DNA of 64,000 nucleotides from Bacteroidota bacterium (GCA_963169455.1 CAUJDW010000050.1:1-64000); one strand, 5' to 3'. Shown: positions 1-8,411, counted from the first letter of the stretch. The notes: generated by a model from the sequence alone, not told the origin. Program-made: numbers and translations.

Positions 1-207
1 ATCAGATACGGAATTGCTGCTGCCTGGCAACAACCCCTGCTCCCGCAAAAACCGCCTTACCACCCCACTATCCGGCGCCCGCCATACCTTTTCCCGATGA
101 TCCCACTGCCTTTGCGGCAAGGCCCGCACCGCATTGATCCGCGGCCAATCGCCGGCAGCGATGGGGATGGCCCACCGCCCGTTTTCCAATCTGGCTGTTG
201 TTTCCAT
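1..207 (-). CDS. Tyrosine recombinase/integrase, N-terminal part (runs off the window)
   Basis: An open frame of 69 codons starts at ATG 207-205 and stays open to the window edge, so the gene is cut by the border. Residues about 5-47 contain the pattern GRWAIPIAAGDW, then ALPQRQWDHREKVWRAP. This resembles the N-terminal segment of Bacteroidota tyrosine-type site-specific recombinases, in which a sugar-clamp-like 'lPgrrWd..kkcW.vP' motif precedes the SAM-like core-binding domain. The catalytic R-H-R-Y part would lie outside the window, so activity cannot be judged. It diverges from the fucosidase gene, and short iterated repeats lie 40-80 bp upstream of its start. The family call rests on this short motif alone. 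An SNF2/HARP-type helicase N-terminus is a less likely alternative. Confidence 0.6.
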   Translation of the reverse strand, partial: METTARLENGRWAIPIAAGDWPRINAVRALPQRQWDHREKVWRAPDSGVVRRFLREQGLLPGSSNSVSD

Positions 208-581
208 GGTTTTTTACCCCCAAATTACGGCCTTTCCAGTTGCCTAACCGTTTGTAAACGTTTACTTCCGTTTGTAACCGTTTGTAATCGGGTAAGCTAA
301 GGTGTTGGCTTTGGGGTTCCAGGTTACAAGTTACACGTTTAACGTTGCAAGGAACCGCAGCGCCTCCGCCTGAAACCCTGCCCGTCCTCTCCCGACACCT
401 GTCGGGATCAGCCGGGTAAAAAACCTGAAACTTGAAACTTGAAACCCACAAGGGAGACGAGGTGAGCTCCGGGCTAACCTGAACCCTGAAACCGTGAAAC
501 GCCAGGCAAAACTTCGAAAGTTTGGCCCCCGCCTCCCCCTTTTTCCGTACCTTCCTTCCCAAAACAAAGTCCGCCGCCATC
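208..581. other. Divergent intergenic region with repeat modules
   Basis: I see no convincing gene between the divergent integrase and fucosidase starts. Apart from the iterons at 249-287 it holds members of dispersed intergenic repeat families: a GTCCTC...CAGCCGGGTAAAAA module (about 383-424), a GGGAGACGAGGTGAGC module followed by CCTGAAAC-type words (452-500), and the palindrome AAACTTCGAAAGTTT (508-522) about 60 bp before the fucosidase ATG. Related copies recur near 6493, 16501-16707, 46551-46661, 48338 and 55164. Confidence 0.6.
249..287. repeat. CGTTTGTAA iterons with an embedded palindrome, upstream of the integrase
   Basis: CGTTTGTAA occurs three times (249-257, 269-277, 279-287). 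Between the first and second copies lies the perfect 12-bp palindrome GTAAACGTTTAC (254-265). The cluster is 42-80 bp upstream of the integrase start codon. It could be a repressor or recombinase-arm binding site; the sequence does not say which. Confidence 0.6.
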
Positions 582-3500
582 ATGAAACCGACAACCATCG
601 CCTTACTCCTGCTTTTCGTTTTTTCACCATGCTTTACCTTCAGCCAGGCTGCCCCGCCCGCCCCCTTCGGCGCTACCCCCTCCGAACGGCAGCTCGCCTG
701 GCATGAGCTGGATTATTACGCCTTCGTACACTTCAACATCAATACCTTCTCGGGCCTGGAGTGGGGCCACGGCACGGAAAGCCCGGCCATCTTCAACCCC
801 ACTGAGCTCGACTGCCGCCAATGGGCCCGGGTATGTAAAGAAGCCGGTATGAAAGGCATCATCATCACCGCCAAACACCACGACGGCTTTTGCCTCTGGC
901 CTTCCAAATACACGGAGCACAGTGTCAAAAACAGCCCCTGGCGCAACGGGCAGGGCGACCTGTTGCGCGAACTCTCGGACGCCTGCCGGGAGTACGGCCT
1001 GAAAATGGGCGTTTACCTCTCGCCCTGGGACCGCAACAACCCCATCTACGGTACACCGGAATACAACGCCTATTTCAAAAAACAACTCGAAGAGGTGCTC
1101 ACCGGCTATGGAGATATCTTCGAAGTGTGGTTCGACGGGGCGGTGAGCGAAGAATTCAAGGGCAAACAGATATACGACTGGCCGGGCTTTATCGCCACCG
1201 TGCGCAAGCATCAGCCCGGCGCCGTCATCTTCAGCGACGCCGGGCCCGACATCCGCTGGGTGGGCACGGAACGGGGCTTCGCCAACCCTACCAACTGGGC
1301 CACCCTCAACCGCGACGACTACTACCCCGGCACGCCGCGCTACCTGGAGCTGCGCTCCGGCAACAAAAACGGCACGCACTGGCTGCCCGCCGAAGTCGAC
1401 GTGTCCATCCGCCCGGGCTGGTACTACCACGCCAGCGAGGATGAAAGGGTGAAGTCCGGCGAACACCTGGAAATGATCTACTACAACAGCGTGGGCCGCA
1501 ACGCCAATCTGCTGCTCAACCTGCCCGTCGACCGCCGCGGGCTGGTGCACGAAAATGATGTGGAAGCGCTCATGGAGCTGCGCCGCCGCCTCGACGCCAC
1601 CTTCTCCGGCAACCTGGCCCTCGGCGCCTGGGTAGAAGCTTCCAGCACCCGGGGCAGGGGCTTCGAAGCGCCGCTGCTCACCGACAGCGATAACCAAAGC
1701 TACTGGGCGGCGGAAGATGGGGTGAATAGTGCTGCCCTGGTGCTCACCCTGCCCAACCCCCGGGTTTTCAACCTGCTGGAATTGCGCGAATACCTGCCCC
1801 TGGGGCAACGCATCGAATCGGTAAGCGTGAGGGCCTGGCAGCGTGGCGGCTGGGAGAAGGTGGGCGAAGCCACAACGGTGGGCAACCGCTGTTTCATCCG
1901 CCTGCCGCGCATCACCACGGATAAACTGCGCATCGAGCTTTCCGCCATGGCCTGCCCCACGCTGTCAACTATCGCCCTCTACCACCGCCCTCATGACAAC
2001 TACCTGCTGGAATCCCAGAAGGAATTCGACGATCGTATGGCCTGGTGGCGCGATGCCGGCTTCGGCATGTTCATCCACTGGGGCGCTTACGCAGTGCCGG
2101 GCGGGGTGCACAAGGGCAAAGAAATCAGCGGCATCGGCGAGTGGATCATGTCCTCGGCCAACATTCCGGTGGCGGAATACGAGCCATATCCCCGGCAGTT
2201 CGACCCCCAACAGTTCGACGCCGAAGCCTGGGTGCGCATCGCCAAAGATGCGGGCATGAAATACATCGTCATCACCTCCAAGCACCACGACGGCTTCTGC
2301 CTCTGGGACAGCAAGCTGACGGATTACGACATCATGGATACTTCGCCTTTCAAACGGGACATCCTCAAAGAACTGCGCGAGGCCTGTGAAAAGGCGGGCG
2401 TCAAACTCTGCTTCTACCACTCGATTATGGACTGGCATCATCCCGATGCGCAGGGTAAGGACTATGGCAACGGCAACCCCGACGGGCCGGACTTTGATTC
2501 CTACCGCGAAAACTACCTCAAGCCACAGTTGAAAGAGCTGGTCGAAAAATACAACCCCCACGTCCTCTGGTTCGACGGCGAATGGATACCGGAGTGGACC
2601 GAAGAACAGGGCAAGGACTTGTACCAGTACGTGCGCAGCCTCAAACCCGATATCCTCATCAACAACCGCGTCGGCAAGGGGCGGCAGGGTATGCAGGGCA
2701 TGAACCGCGAGCCCGACGACGTCGGCGACTTCGGCACCCCCGAGCAGGAAATCCTCGACTATGGCTCCGTCGGGCTCGACTGGGAATCGTGTATGACCAT
2801 GAACGACACCTGGGGCTTCAAGCGCAACGACCACAACTGGAAATCGGCAGAAACCCTGATCCACAACCTCGTGGACATTGCCGCCAAAGGGGGTAATTAC
2901 CTGCTGAACGTCGGCCCCACCCCTGAAGGCTTCATTCCGGAAGCCAGCGTGGAGCGCCTGGCGGAGATGGGCGCCTGGATGCGCGTCAACCACCCGGTAG
3001 TTTTCGACAGCCGCATGTGGTTTCAGTACCAGGAAGGCGAGCACATCCGTTACACCAGCGGCGCCGACGGTTACGTTTACGCCATCTGCCTGGAATGGCC
3101 GGGCGAGGTGCTTCAACTCAAATACGTGCGCCCGCTGGAAGGCTCCGCCGTCGAGTTGCTGGGTTGCGGCAAACCCCTGGCCTGGTCGTTTGACCCCAGG
3201 CATGGGCTTACCATCCAGCTGCCGGCGGAACTGCAGGAAGATCCGGCGCGCCCCTGCCGCTATGCCTGGGCTTTCCGGATGAAGGCGGCCTACCCGGAGG
3301 TGGCGGCGCCGCCAACTTTTCATGTAAATGGCAAAGCGATAGAAGAACAGGAGATCTTCGCGGAAGACATTGAAGTGGAGATCCGTTCGGAAACGCCCGG
3401 CGCGGCTGTTTTCTACACCCTCGACGGCAGCCGGCCCACGGAGGCCTCCATGCCCTACAACGGCCCGGTCGCCATTTCCAAATCCGCCGGGCTGAAAGCC

Positions 3501-4025
3501 ATCGCCCTGAAGGAAGGGCTGCTCATCAGCCCGGTGGGCAGCGTGAACTTTCAGAAGTCGCGGTACAACAACATCCGCCTGCTGCACCCCTATGCCGGGA
3601 AATACGACGGCGGCGGCCCCCTGGGCCTGCTGGACGGGTTGCATGGCTCCAAAGCCTTCGCCGACGGCCGCTGGCAGGGCTTCGAGGGACAGGATTTTCA
3701 GGCCACCATTGACCTGGGCAAAGTGCAGCCGGTTCAACACCTGAAAGCTACGTTCCTGCGGGACATCGGCGCCTGGATATTCGCGCCACAATCGGTGTTG
3801 TTTGAAGTATCGGAAGATGGAGAAAATTACCGGGACGTACAGCGCTTCGACCTGCCGGCCGCTCAAAATGGCGACGCGACGGAAATCCTGGCATTTGAAT
3901 TCAAAGGAATAACAAAGGCACGCTATGTGCGGGTGACAGCTAAGAATATAGGCATTTGCCCGGAATGGCACTCTGGGGCAGGCGGCAAGGCCTGGGTGTT
4001 TGTGGATGAGGTCGTCGTGGAATAA
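582..4025 (+). CDS. Secreted tandem GH29 alpha-L-fucosidase (two catalytic domains plus C-terminal beta domains)
   Basis: A 1147-residue exported glycosidase predicted to release alpha-L-fucose from glycans. The start at 582 is chosen because it opens directly into a signal peptide (MKPTTIALLLLFVFSPCFTF, about 23 residues); an in-frame ATG 60 bases upstream would hide it. Two GH29-like TIM barrels lie in tandem. The first (about 40-350) has KHHDGFCLW at 98-106 and VWFDGA with the presumed nucleophile Asp185. The second (about 480-800) has FGMFIHWG, another KHHDGFCLW from 567, and WFDGEW with the presumed nucleophile Asp665. A discoidin-like stretch follows the first barrel. The C-terminus has a chitobiase-C-type segment (FYTLDGSRPTEAS) and a final F5/8 C-like domain. 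Ordinary GH29 enzymes have one barrel and 400-600 residues, so this is a duplication fusion. It has no T9SS tail and is probably periplasmic. Confidence 0.9.
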   Translation: MKPTTIALLLLFVFSPCFTFSQAAPPAPFGATPSERQLAWHELDYYAFVHFNINTFSGLEWGHGTESPAIFNPTELDCRQWARVCKEAGMKGIIITAKHHDGFCLWPSKYTEHSVKNSPWRNGQGDLLRELSDACREYGLKMGVYLSPWDRNNPIYGTPEYNAYFKKQLEEVLTGYGDIFEVWFDGAVSEEFKGKQIYDWPGFIATVRKHQPGAVIFSDAGPDIRWVGTERGFANPTNWATLNRDDYYPGTPRYLELRSGNKNGTHWLPAEVDVSIRPGWYYHASEDERVKSGEHLEMIYYNSVGRNANLLLNLPVDRRGLVHENDVEALMELRRRLDATFSGNLALGAWVEASSTRGRGFEAPLLTDSDNQSYWAAEDGVNSAALVLTLPNPRVFNLLELREYLPLGQRIESVSVRAWQRGGWEKVGEATTVGNRCFIRLPRITTDKLRIELSAMACPTLSTIALYHRPHDNYLLESQKEFDDRMAWWRDAGFGMFIHWGAYAVPGGVHKGKEISGIGEWIMSSANIPVAEYEPYPRQFDPQQFDAEAWVRIAKDAGMKYIVITSKHHDGFCLWDSKLTDYDIMDTSPFKRDILKELREACEKAGVKLCFYHSIMDWHHPDAQGKDYGNGNPDGPDFDSYRENYLKPQLKELVEKYNPHVLWFDGEWIPEWTEEQGKDLYQYVRSLKPDILINNRVGKGRQGMQGMNREPDDVGDFGTPEQEILDYGSVGLDWESCMTMNDTWGFKRNDHNWKSAETLIHNLVDIAAKGGNYLLNVGPTPEGFIPEASVERLAEMGAWMRVNHPVVFDSRMWFQYQEGEHIRYTSGADGYVYAICLEWPGEVLQLKYVRPLEGSAVELLGCGKPLAWSFDPRHGLTIQLPAELQEDPARPCRYAWAFRMKAAYPEVAAPPTFHVNGKAIEEQEIFAEDIEVEIRSETPGAAVFYTLDGSRPTEASMPYNGPVAISKSAGLKAIALKEGLLISPVGSVNFQKSRYNNIRLLHPYAGKYDGGGPLGLLDGLHGSKAFADGRWQGFEGQDFQATIDLGKVQPVQHLKATFLRDIGAWIFAPQSVLFEVSEDGENYRDVQRFDLPAAQNGDATEILAFEFKGITKARYVRVTAKNIGICPEWHSGAGGKAWVFVDEVVVE

Positions 4026-4137
4026 GGCGGATACAGGGGCAAAACCAGGGGGCTGAGAACTTTCTTTTTTTTACAGAGTTTCACAAAGGGGCTACAATGC
4101 CCCACAAAGAAGAACTGATCTTCCAAAGCAAAGAAAA

Positions 4138-4824
4138 ATGAAAAAATCCATCCTCCTCACCGGAGCATCCGGCAACCTCGGCGGCGCCGTGCTGAAGCGC
4201 CTGTCCGCAGCCGGCTATCACATCCTTGCCATTGCCGGCTCGCAGCAGGGCGCGGATGCCCTGCAAAGCGAAAGCGTGGAAGCGGCCAGGCTTGACCTCT
4301 CCGACGAAGCGGCGGTACGGGATTATATACAGGAAATGAGCGCCAACAGAGACATTGCCGCCGCCGTTCTGCTGGCGGGCGGCTTTATGCCCGGCAAACT
4401 GGCGGAAACCGGCAGCGAAGCCCTGCACAAGATGATCGCCCTCAATTTCGAAACCGCCTTTTACACCGTCCGGGAGTTGTTGCCCGTTTTTGAAAAAAGA
4501 GGCGGCGGGCAGTTTATCCTCATCGGCACGCGTTCGGGCATGGAAGCGAAAGAAGGTAAAAACATGGCTGCCTACGCTTTATCGAAAGGCCTGGTCTTTC
4601 AACTGGCCGAAATGATAAACGCCTATGGAAAAGGTAAAGGCATCGACGCCACCGTCATCGTGCCCAGCACCATCGACACGCCTGCCAACCGGAAGGCCAT
4701 GCCGCAGGCCGATTTCGAAAAATGGGTGAGCCCCGGAGCCATCGCCGACGCCATTCTTTTTGTCTTGTCGGATTCCGGACGGCAAATGCGGGAAAGTGTG
4801 CTGAAATTGTACCACGAATCCTGA
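4138..4824 (+). CDS. Short-chain dehydrogenase/reductase (SDR)
   Basis: A 228-residue classical-type SDR, an NAD(P)-dependent oxidoreductase acting in the cytoplasm. The Rossmann glycine motif TGASGNLG is at residues 8-15, and the catalytic Tyr146-x3-Lys150 lies in YALSK. The middle contains a VLLAGG stretch where many SDRs have NNAG. The substrate cannot be inferred. It lies 112 bp downstream of the fucosidase and about 100 bp upstream of the Msr gene on the same strand; there is no obvious functional link. Confidence 0.85.
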   Translation: MKKSILLTGASGNLGGAVLKRLSAAGYHILAIAGSQQGADALQSESVEAARLDLSDEAAVRDYIQEMSANRDIAAAVLLAGGFMPGKLAETGSEALHKMIALNFETAFYTVRELLPVFEKRGGGQFILIGTRSGMEAKEGKNMAAYALSKGLVFQLAEMINAYGKGKGIDATVIVPSTIDTPANRKAMPQADFEKWVSPGAIADAILFVLSDSGRQMRESVLKLYHES

Positions 4825-4925
4825 ACGGGCCGCGGGCTGCATAAGGGGCCTGAAGAGCGCGTATGCCCATGTCGCGGGCAGCAAACCCGCGTTCCGGAAT
4901 TGCACGAAATCTAAAAATGGAGATC

Positions 4926-6020
4926 ATGAACACCAGACAACTGGCCTTGTTTACCACCCTGCTCAGTTTTATCCTGCTGCCGGCCTGTGCGCAGAAAGGC
5001 CACAAAGAGGCCCTGGCGGAGTTCCCGCCGGTCATCACCGAGCCGGCGAAATACAATGTGCTGACGCCTCAGGAAAAAAGAGTGATCCTGGACAAGGGCA
5101 CCGAAATGGCCTTTTCCGGGGCCTACCACAATTCCAAAGAAAAGGGAACCTACATCTGCCGGCAGTGCAACCAGCCCCTGTTCCGCTCGGATGACAAGTT
5201 CAATTCCGGCACCGGCTGGCCCAGCTTTGACGATTTCATCCCGGGCGCCGTAAAGGAAGTTTCCGATGCCGACGGGCAGCGCACGGAGATCGTCTGCGCC
5301 AACTGCGGCGGCCACCTGGGGCATGTATTCTACGGGGAAGGCTTTACGCCCAGGCAAACGCGGCACTGCGTCAATTCCGCAAGCCTGGATTTCGTGCCTC
5401 AGCATGCGGCTGGGGCCAAACCCGATACGGAGGTGTTGCCGCTGTCCGAATACATCAAAGGCAAAGGCTACGAACAATACGAGCAGGCCACCTTCGCCGG
5501 CGGTTGCTTCTGGTGCACCGAAGCTTCCTTCGAATTGCTGCAGGGCGCGGTGGATGTCATCAGCGGTTATTCGGGCGGCAAGGAGGAATACCCCACCTAT
5601 GAGCAGGTCGGCTACGGGCAGACGGAGCACGCCGAGGCCGTCGCCATTTTCTACGACCCGCAGGTGATCAGCTTCGAAACCCTGCTCCGGGCCTTTTTTA
5701 TCGCACACGACCCCACCCAGCTCAACCGGCAGGGCCCGGATGTGGGCAAGCAGTACCGTTCGGCCATTTTTTACCACAACGAAGCCCAGAAATCCAGCGC
5801 CGAGGCCTACATCAAACAACTGGAGCAGTCCGGAAAACTCGCCGGCCCCATCGTGACGGAACTGGCGCCCTACACCGAATTCTGGGTGGCGGAGGGCTAC
5901 CACCAGGACTACTACCCCAACCATCCGGAAAGCCCCTACATCCAGCGGGTCAGCCGCCCGAAAGTGGAGAAGGTGAAAAAGGAATTCTCCGACATCCTGA
6001 AACCATCGCAAAAGCAATAG
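4926..6020 (+). CDS. msrB/msrA: Bifunctional methionine sulfoxide reductase MsrB-MsrA, lipoprotein
   Basis: A 364-residue fusion that reduces both stereoisomers of oxidised methionine, presumably in the cell envelope. The N-terminus MNTRQLALFTTLLSFILLPACA is a lipoprotein signal with lipobox LPAC. The MsrB domain comes first (about 40-160): zinc-type CxxC pairs at Cys78/Cys81 and Cys124/Cys127, and catalytic Cys148 in RHCVNS. The MsrA domain follows (about 185-345) with GCFWC at Cys194/Cys197. The B-A order is the reverse of many bacterial MsrA-MsrB fusions. The start at 4926 is preferred over 4863 and 4917 because it gives a clean signal peptide, and the next gene begins with the same words (ATCATGAACACCA). 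The downstream DoxX-like gene follows after 3 bp, so the two are probably cotranscribed. Confidence 0.92.
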   Translation: MNTRQLALFTTLLSFILLPACAQKGHKEALAEFPPVITEPAKYNVLTPQEKRVILDKGTEMAFSGAYHNSKEKGTYICRQCNQPLFRSDDKFNSGTGWPSFDDFIPGAVKEVSDADGQRTEIVCANCGGHLGHVFYGEGFTPRQTRHCVNSASLDFVPQHAAGAKPDTEVLPLSEYIKGKGYEQYEQATFAGGCFWCTEASFELLQGAVDVISGYSGGKEEYPTYEQVGYGQTEHAEAVAIFYDPQVISFETLLRAFFIAHDPTQLNRQGPDVGKQYRSAIFYHNEAQKSSAEAYIKQLEQSGKLAGPIVTELAPYTEFWVAEGYHQDYYPNHPESPYIQRVSRPKVEKVKKEFSDILKPSQKQ

Positions 6021-6023
6021 ATC

Positions 6024-6431
6024 ATGAACACCAAAACCCTGCTTTCCTGGCTTTTCCGCCTGCTGGCGGCCGTCATTTTCCTGCAGACCCTGTACTTCAA
6101 GTTTTCCGCTGCGCCGGAGAGCGTTTTCATTTTCAGCACCCTGGGCATGGAACCCTGGGGCCGGATCGGCACGGGCATCGCCGAGCTGATCGTCAGCCTG
6201 CTGCTGATCGTCCCGCGCACGGCCTGGCTGGGAGCGCTGGGGGGGCTGGGCATCATCTCCGGGGCCATCCTGGCCCACCTCACCAAACTGGGCGTCGAAG
6301 TGCAGGGCGACGGCGGGCTGGTCTTCTACCTGGCCCTCGCCGTTTTCGCAAGCTGCCTGATCGTGCTCTACCTCCACCGCGGAGATGCCCTTGCCATCCT
6401 GAAAAACAGAAAGCCGGCTGCCGGCCAATAA
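6024..6431 (+). CDS. DoxX-like small integral membrane protein
   Basis: A 135-residue protein with four predicted hydrophobic segments (about 5-25, 45-65, 70-90, 98-118) and a short basic tail. The layout and the opening LFRLLAAVIFLQTLYFKF resemble DoxX/DoxX-like proteins, which often accompany redox or oxidative-stress genes. It starts 3 bp after the MsrB-MsrA stop, so it is likely translated from the same mRNA. It may supply or support electron transfer for the periplasmic Msr enzyme, but that role is inferred from position only. Confidence 0.7.
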   Translation: MNTKTLLSWLFRLLAAVIFLQTLYFKFSAAPESVFIFSTLGMEPWGRIGTGIAELIVSLLLIVPRTAWLGALGGLGIISGAILAHLTKLGVEVQGDGGLVFYLALAVFASCLIVLYLHRGDALAILKNRKPAAGQ

Positions 6432-6492
6432 GGAATGGTGGGAGGAGTGCTCAAGGTTCCAGGTTCTATCCGCCTCTGCGAGCCGGATGAAG

Positions 6493-6525
6493 TTTTTTTA
6501 CCCGGCTGAGCGCAGCAGCGAGGAC
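6493..6525 (-). repeat. Dispersed intergenic module (inverted copy)
   Basis: On the minus strand this reads GTCCTCGCTG...CTCAGCCGGGTAAAAA. It nearly matches 16501-16528 on the plus strand and, more loosely, 383-424. It lies just after the DoxX-like gene, outside any supported coding region. Confidence 0.6.
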
Positions 6526-6635
6526 AGGCTGGCCTCCAAACATGCTCTTATTCCATCAGTCGCTTCACCCGTACCACATTCCCTTGACAACCAAGCTTTT
6601 GCCGGGCTGTCGCGACACAGTTTTCTAAAGATACA

Positions 6636-7380
6636 CCCGACCAACCCGATATCCCCGATATACCCCGATTGCCCCGAAAAACTCGAAAAACCCCGATTGA
6701 CTCGACAAACCCGACCAACCCGATATACCCGATATCCCCGATATACCTGAAAACCCCGATTGCCCCGAAAAACTCGAAAAAACCCGAAAACCCCGATTGA
6801 CCCGACCAACCCGACCAACCCGACCAACCCGATATCCCCGACCAACCCGACATACCCGAAAACCCCGATTGCCCCGAAAAACTCGAAAAACCCCGAAAAC
6901 CCCGATTGACCCGAAAAACTCGAAAAACCCGACCAACCCGATATACCCGATATACCCGAAAACCCCGACCAACCCGACCAACCCGACCAACCCGACCAAC
7001 CCGATATACCCGAAAACCCCGATTGCCCCGAAAAACTCGAAAAAACCCGAAAACCCCGATTGACTCGACCAACCCGACCAACCCGACCAACCCGACCAAC
7101 CCGACTAACCCGACTAACCCGACCAACCCGACTAACCCGACCAACCCGACCAACCCGATATCCCCGACCAACCCGATATACCCGAAAACCCCGATTGCCC
7201 CGAAAAACTCGAAAAAACCCGATTGACTCGACCAACCCGACCAACCCGACCAACCCGACTAACCCGACCAACCCGACTAACCCGACCAACCCGACTAACC
7301 CGACCAACCCGACTAACCCGACCAACCCGACCAACCCGACCAACCCGACCAACCCGATATACCCGATATACCCGATATCC
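6636..7380. repeat. Large 9-10 bp minisatellite (CCCGANNNN family)
   Basis: About 745 bp made almost only of 9-mers, with occasional 10-mers, of the form CCCGA plus four bases: CCCGACCAA, CCCGACTAA, CCCGATATA, CCCGATATC, CCCGATTGA and CCCGAAAAA/CTCGAAAAA. Higher-order blocks (GATTG-GAAAA-CTCGAAAA, then runs of GACCAA) repeat several times. Because the unit is mostly a multiple of three and free of stop codons, both strands carry long meaningless ORFs (NPTNPT and TRPTRP on plus, GLVGLV on minus). The array lies between the convergent DoxX-like and DeoR genes, so it touches only 3' ends. The minus strand presents GGG tracts every 9 bases, separated by TTGGTC. Confidence 0.95.
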
Positions 7381-7388
7381 CCGCCCCC

Positions 7389-8174
7389 CTACGCAATCAC
7401 CACCTCTATCCCCATATTTTCCAGTTTAACCTTTTCCTCCTGGGAAATGCCCTCATCGGTGACCAGGGTGTGGACGATGGACAGGGGCCCGATGTGGGCG
7501 AAGCTGCGGCGGTAGAACTTGCTGGAGTCTGCCACGAGGATAACCGTTTTGGAAATGTCGATCATGACCTGGTTGAGGTGGGCTTCTTCCAGGTTGGGGG
7601 TTGACAGGCCGTGCACGAAGTCGAGCCCATCGACACCGATGAAGAGCTTGTCGCAATAGAAGTTGCGGAAGCCCCGCTCGGCCTGAACGCCCACCAGTGA
7701 CATGGACAGCTTGCGCAGGAAGCCGCCGGGTATGATGATGTTGATGTCTTTCACCTTGAGCAGTTCATTGGCGATGTTCAGGGCGTTGGTGATGACGGTG
7801 AGGTTGTGGAAATGGGACAGGTTGCGCGCTATTTCCATGGTGGTGGTGCCCGAGTCGAGAACGATCGTATCTCCTTCCTTGACCATCTGGGCGGCGCGGC
7901 GGCCGATCCGCCGCTTTTGCTCCTGGTTGATCTTGTCCTTGTCCGACAGCTCGAAGTCCATGGCTACGGGCTGCATGCGGATGGCGCCCCCTCTGACCCG
8001 GATGAGTTGCCCCTTTTTCTCCAGTTGCTCCAGGTCGTTGCGGATGGTCACCTCACTCACCTCAAAGCGCTCGCTGAGTTCTCCGACGTTGACCTGCCCG
8101 GCGGCGTTCAGTTTTTCCAGGATGATATTCCTTCTTTGTGCTGTGGTCATTTTGTGGGTTTGGCTGTCCGGCAT
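7389..8174 (-). CDS. agaR: DeoR-family transcriptional repressor, AgaR-like
   Basis: A 261-residue DeoR/GlpR regulator. The N-terminal winged helix (about 5-60) includes LSERFEVSEVTIRNDL and LEKKGQLIRVRGGA. The C-terminal DeoR sensor domain has the phosphosugar signature DSGTTTMEIA and then LFIGVDGLD, VHGLSTPN and VADSSKF. This pattern and order closely follow E. coli AgaR, the repressor of GalNAc/galactosamine catabolism. It is transcribed divergently from agaS, with a TTTCGTTT-type candidate operator between them, so it probably represses that operon and responds to a phosphorylated sugar. Alternative starts exist at 8195 and 8150; 8174 is a compromise, and 8150 would give 253 residues, also normal for the family. 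The 3' end abuts the minisatellite. Confidence 0.88.
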   Translation of the reverse strand: MPDSQTHKMTTAQRRNIILEKLNAAGQVNVGELSERFEVSEVTIRNDLEQLEKKGQLIRVRGGAIRMQPVAMDFELSDKDKINQEQKRRIGRRAAQMVKEGDTIVLDSGTTTMEIARNLSHFHNLTVITNALNIANELLKVKDINIIIPGGFLRKLSMSLVGVQAERGFRNFYCDKLFIGVDGLDFVHGLSTPNLEEAHLNQVMIDISKTVILVADSSKFYRRSFAHIGPLSIVHTLVTDEGISQEEKVKLENMGIEVVIA

Positions 8175-8361
8175 AGTTGGTTCTGTTCGTAACACTTTCA
8201 GATGCTTTCAAAATAAAGAAAAAAACGGAAACCGCATCCTACCCCTTCTCCTTTTTGCTGGAAGCAGGGGGTTTTCTCCCGGCTTCCTCCTTCCAAAAAA
8301 AAAGCAAACGAAACTATGGGCCTGCCTGCTTCAAGCCGATAGCAAAAGAAAAGGAAATATT

Positions 8362-8391
8362 TTTGAAAGAAAGCCGAAATCTTTATATTTG
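8362..8391 (+). promoter_or_regulatory. Candidate Bacteroidota-type promoter for the agaS operon
   Basis: The minus-7 word TATATTTG (8384-8391) matches TAnnTTTG exactly. A TTTG (8362-8365) lies 18 bp upstream, near the expected minus-33 spacing. It sits 88 bp before the agaS ATG and directly upstream of the candidate AgaR site. Confidence 0.55.
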
Positions 8392-8393
8392 TT

Positions 8394-8411
8394 GAGAAAC
8401 GAAACGAAAGC
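8394..8411. promoter_or_regulatory. Candidate AgaR-type operator
   Basis: GAGAAACGAAACGAAAGC reads GCTTTCGTTTCGTTTCTC on the other strand. This contains TTTCGTTTCGTTTC, which agrees with the TTTCRTTTYRTTTY core I recall for E. coli AgaR. It lies at the expected transcription start, just after TATATTTG, a classic repressor position. The word AACGAAAGC recurs at 8467-8475, next to the agaS start, and at 20646-20654, upstream of susC. A related AAACGAAAC is at 8306-8314. Confidence 0.5.

Noticed and set aside
522..581. Upstream ATG as the fucosidase start
   Set aside because: It adds 20 residues before the signal peptide; 582 gives a normal one.
624..1808. 394-codon minus-strand ORF
   Set aside because: Antisense to the first fucosidase barrel.
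1965..3971. 668-codon minus-strand ORF
   Set aside because: Antisense to the second barrel of the fucosidase; the translation has no family-like pattern.
6498..7352. 284-codon GLVGLV-rich protein and TRPTRP/NPTNPT proteins in the minisatellite
   Set aside because: Repeats of 9 bp without stops open most frames on both strands. The array has 10-bp insertions that shift frame, and there is no promoter or ribosome site.
6636..7380. CRISPR array
   Set aside because: Units are 9-10 bp with no unique spacers and no cas genes nearby.
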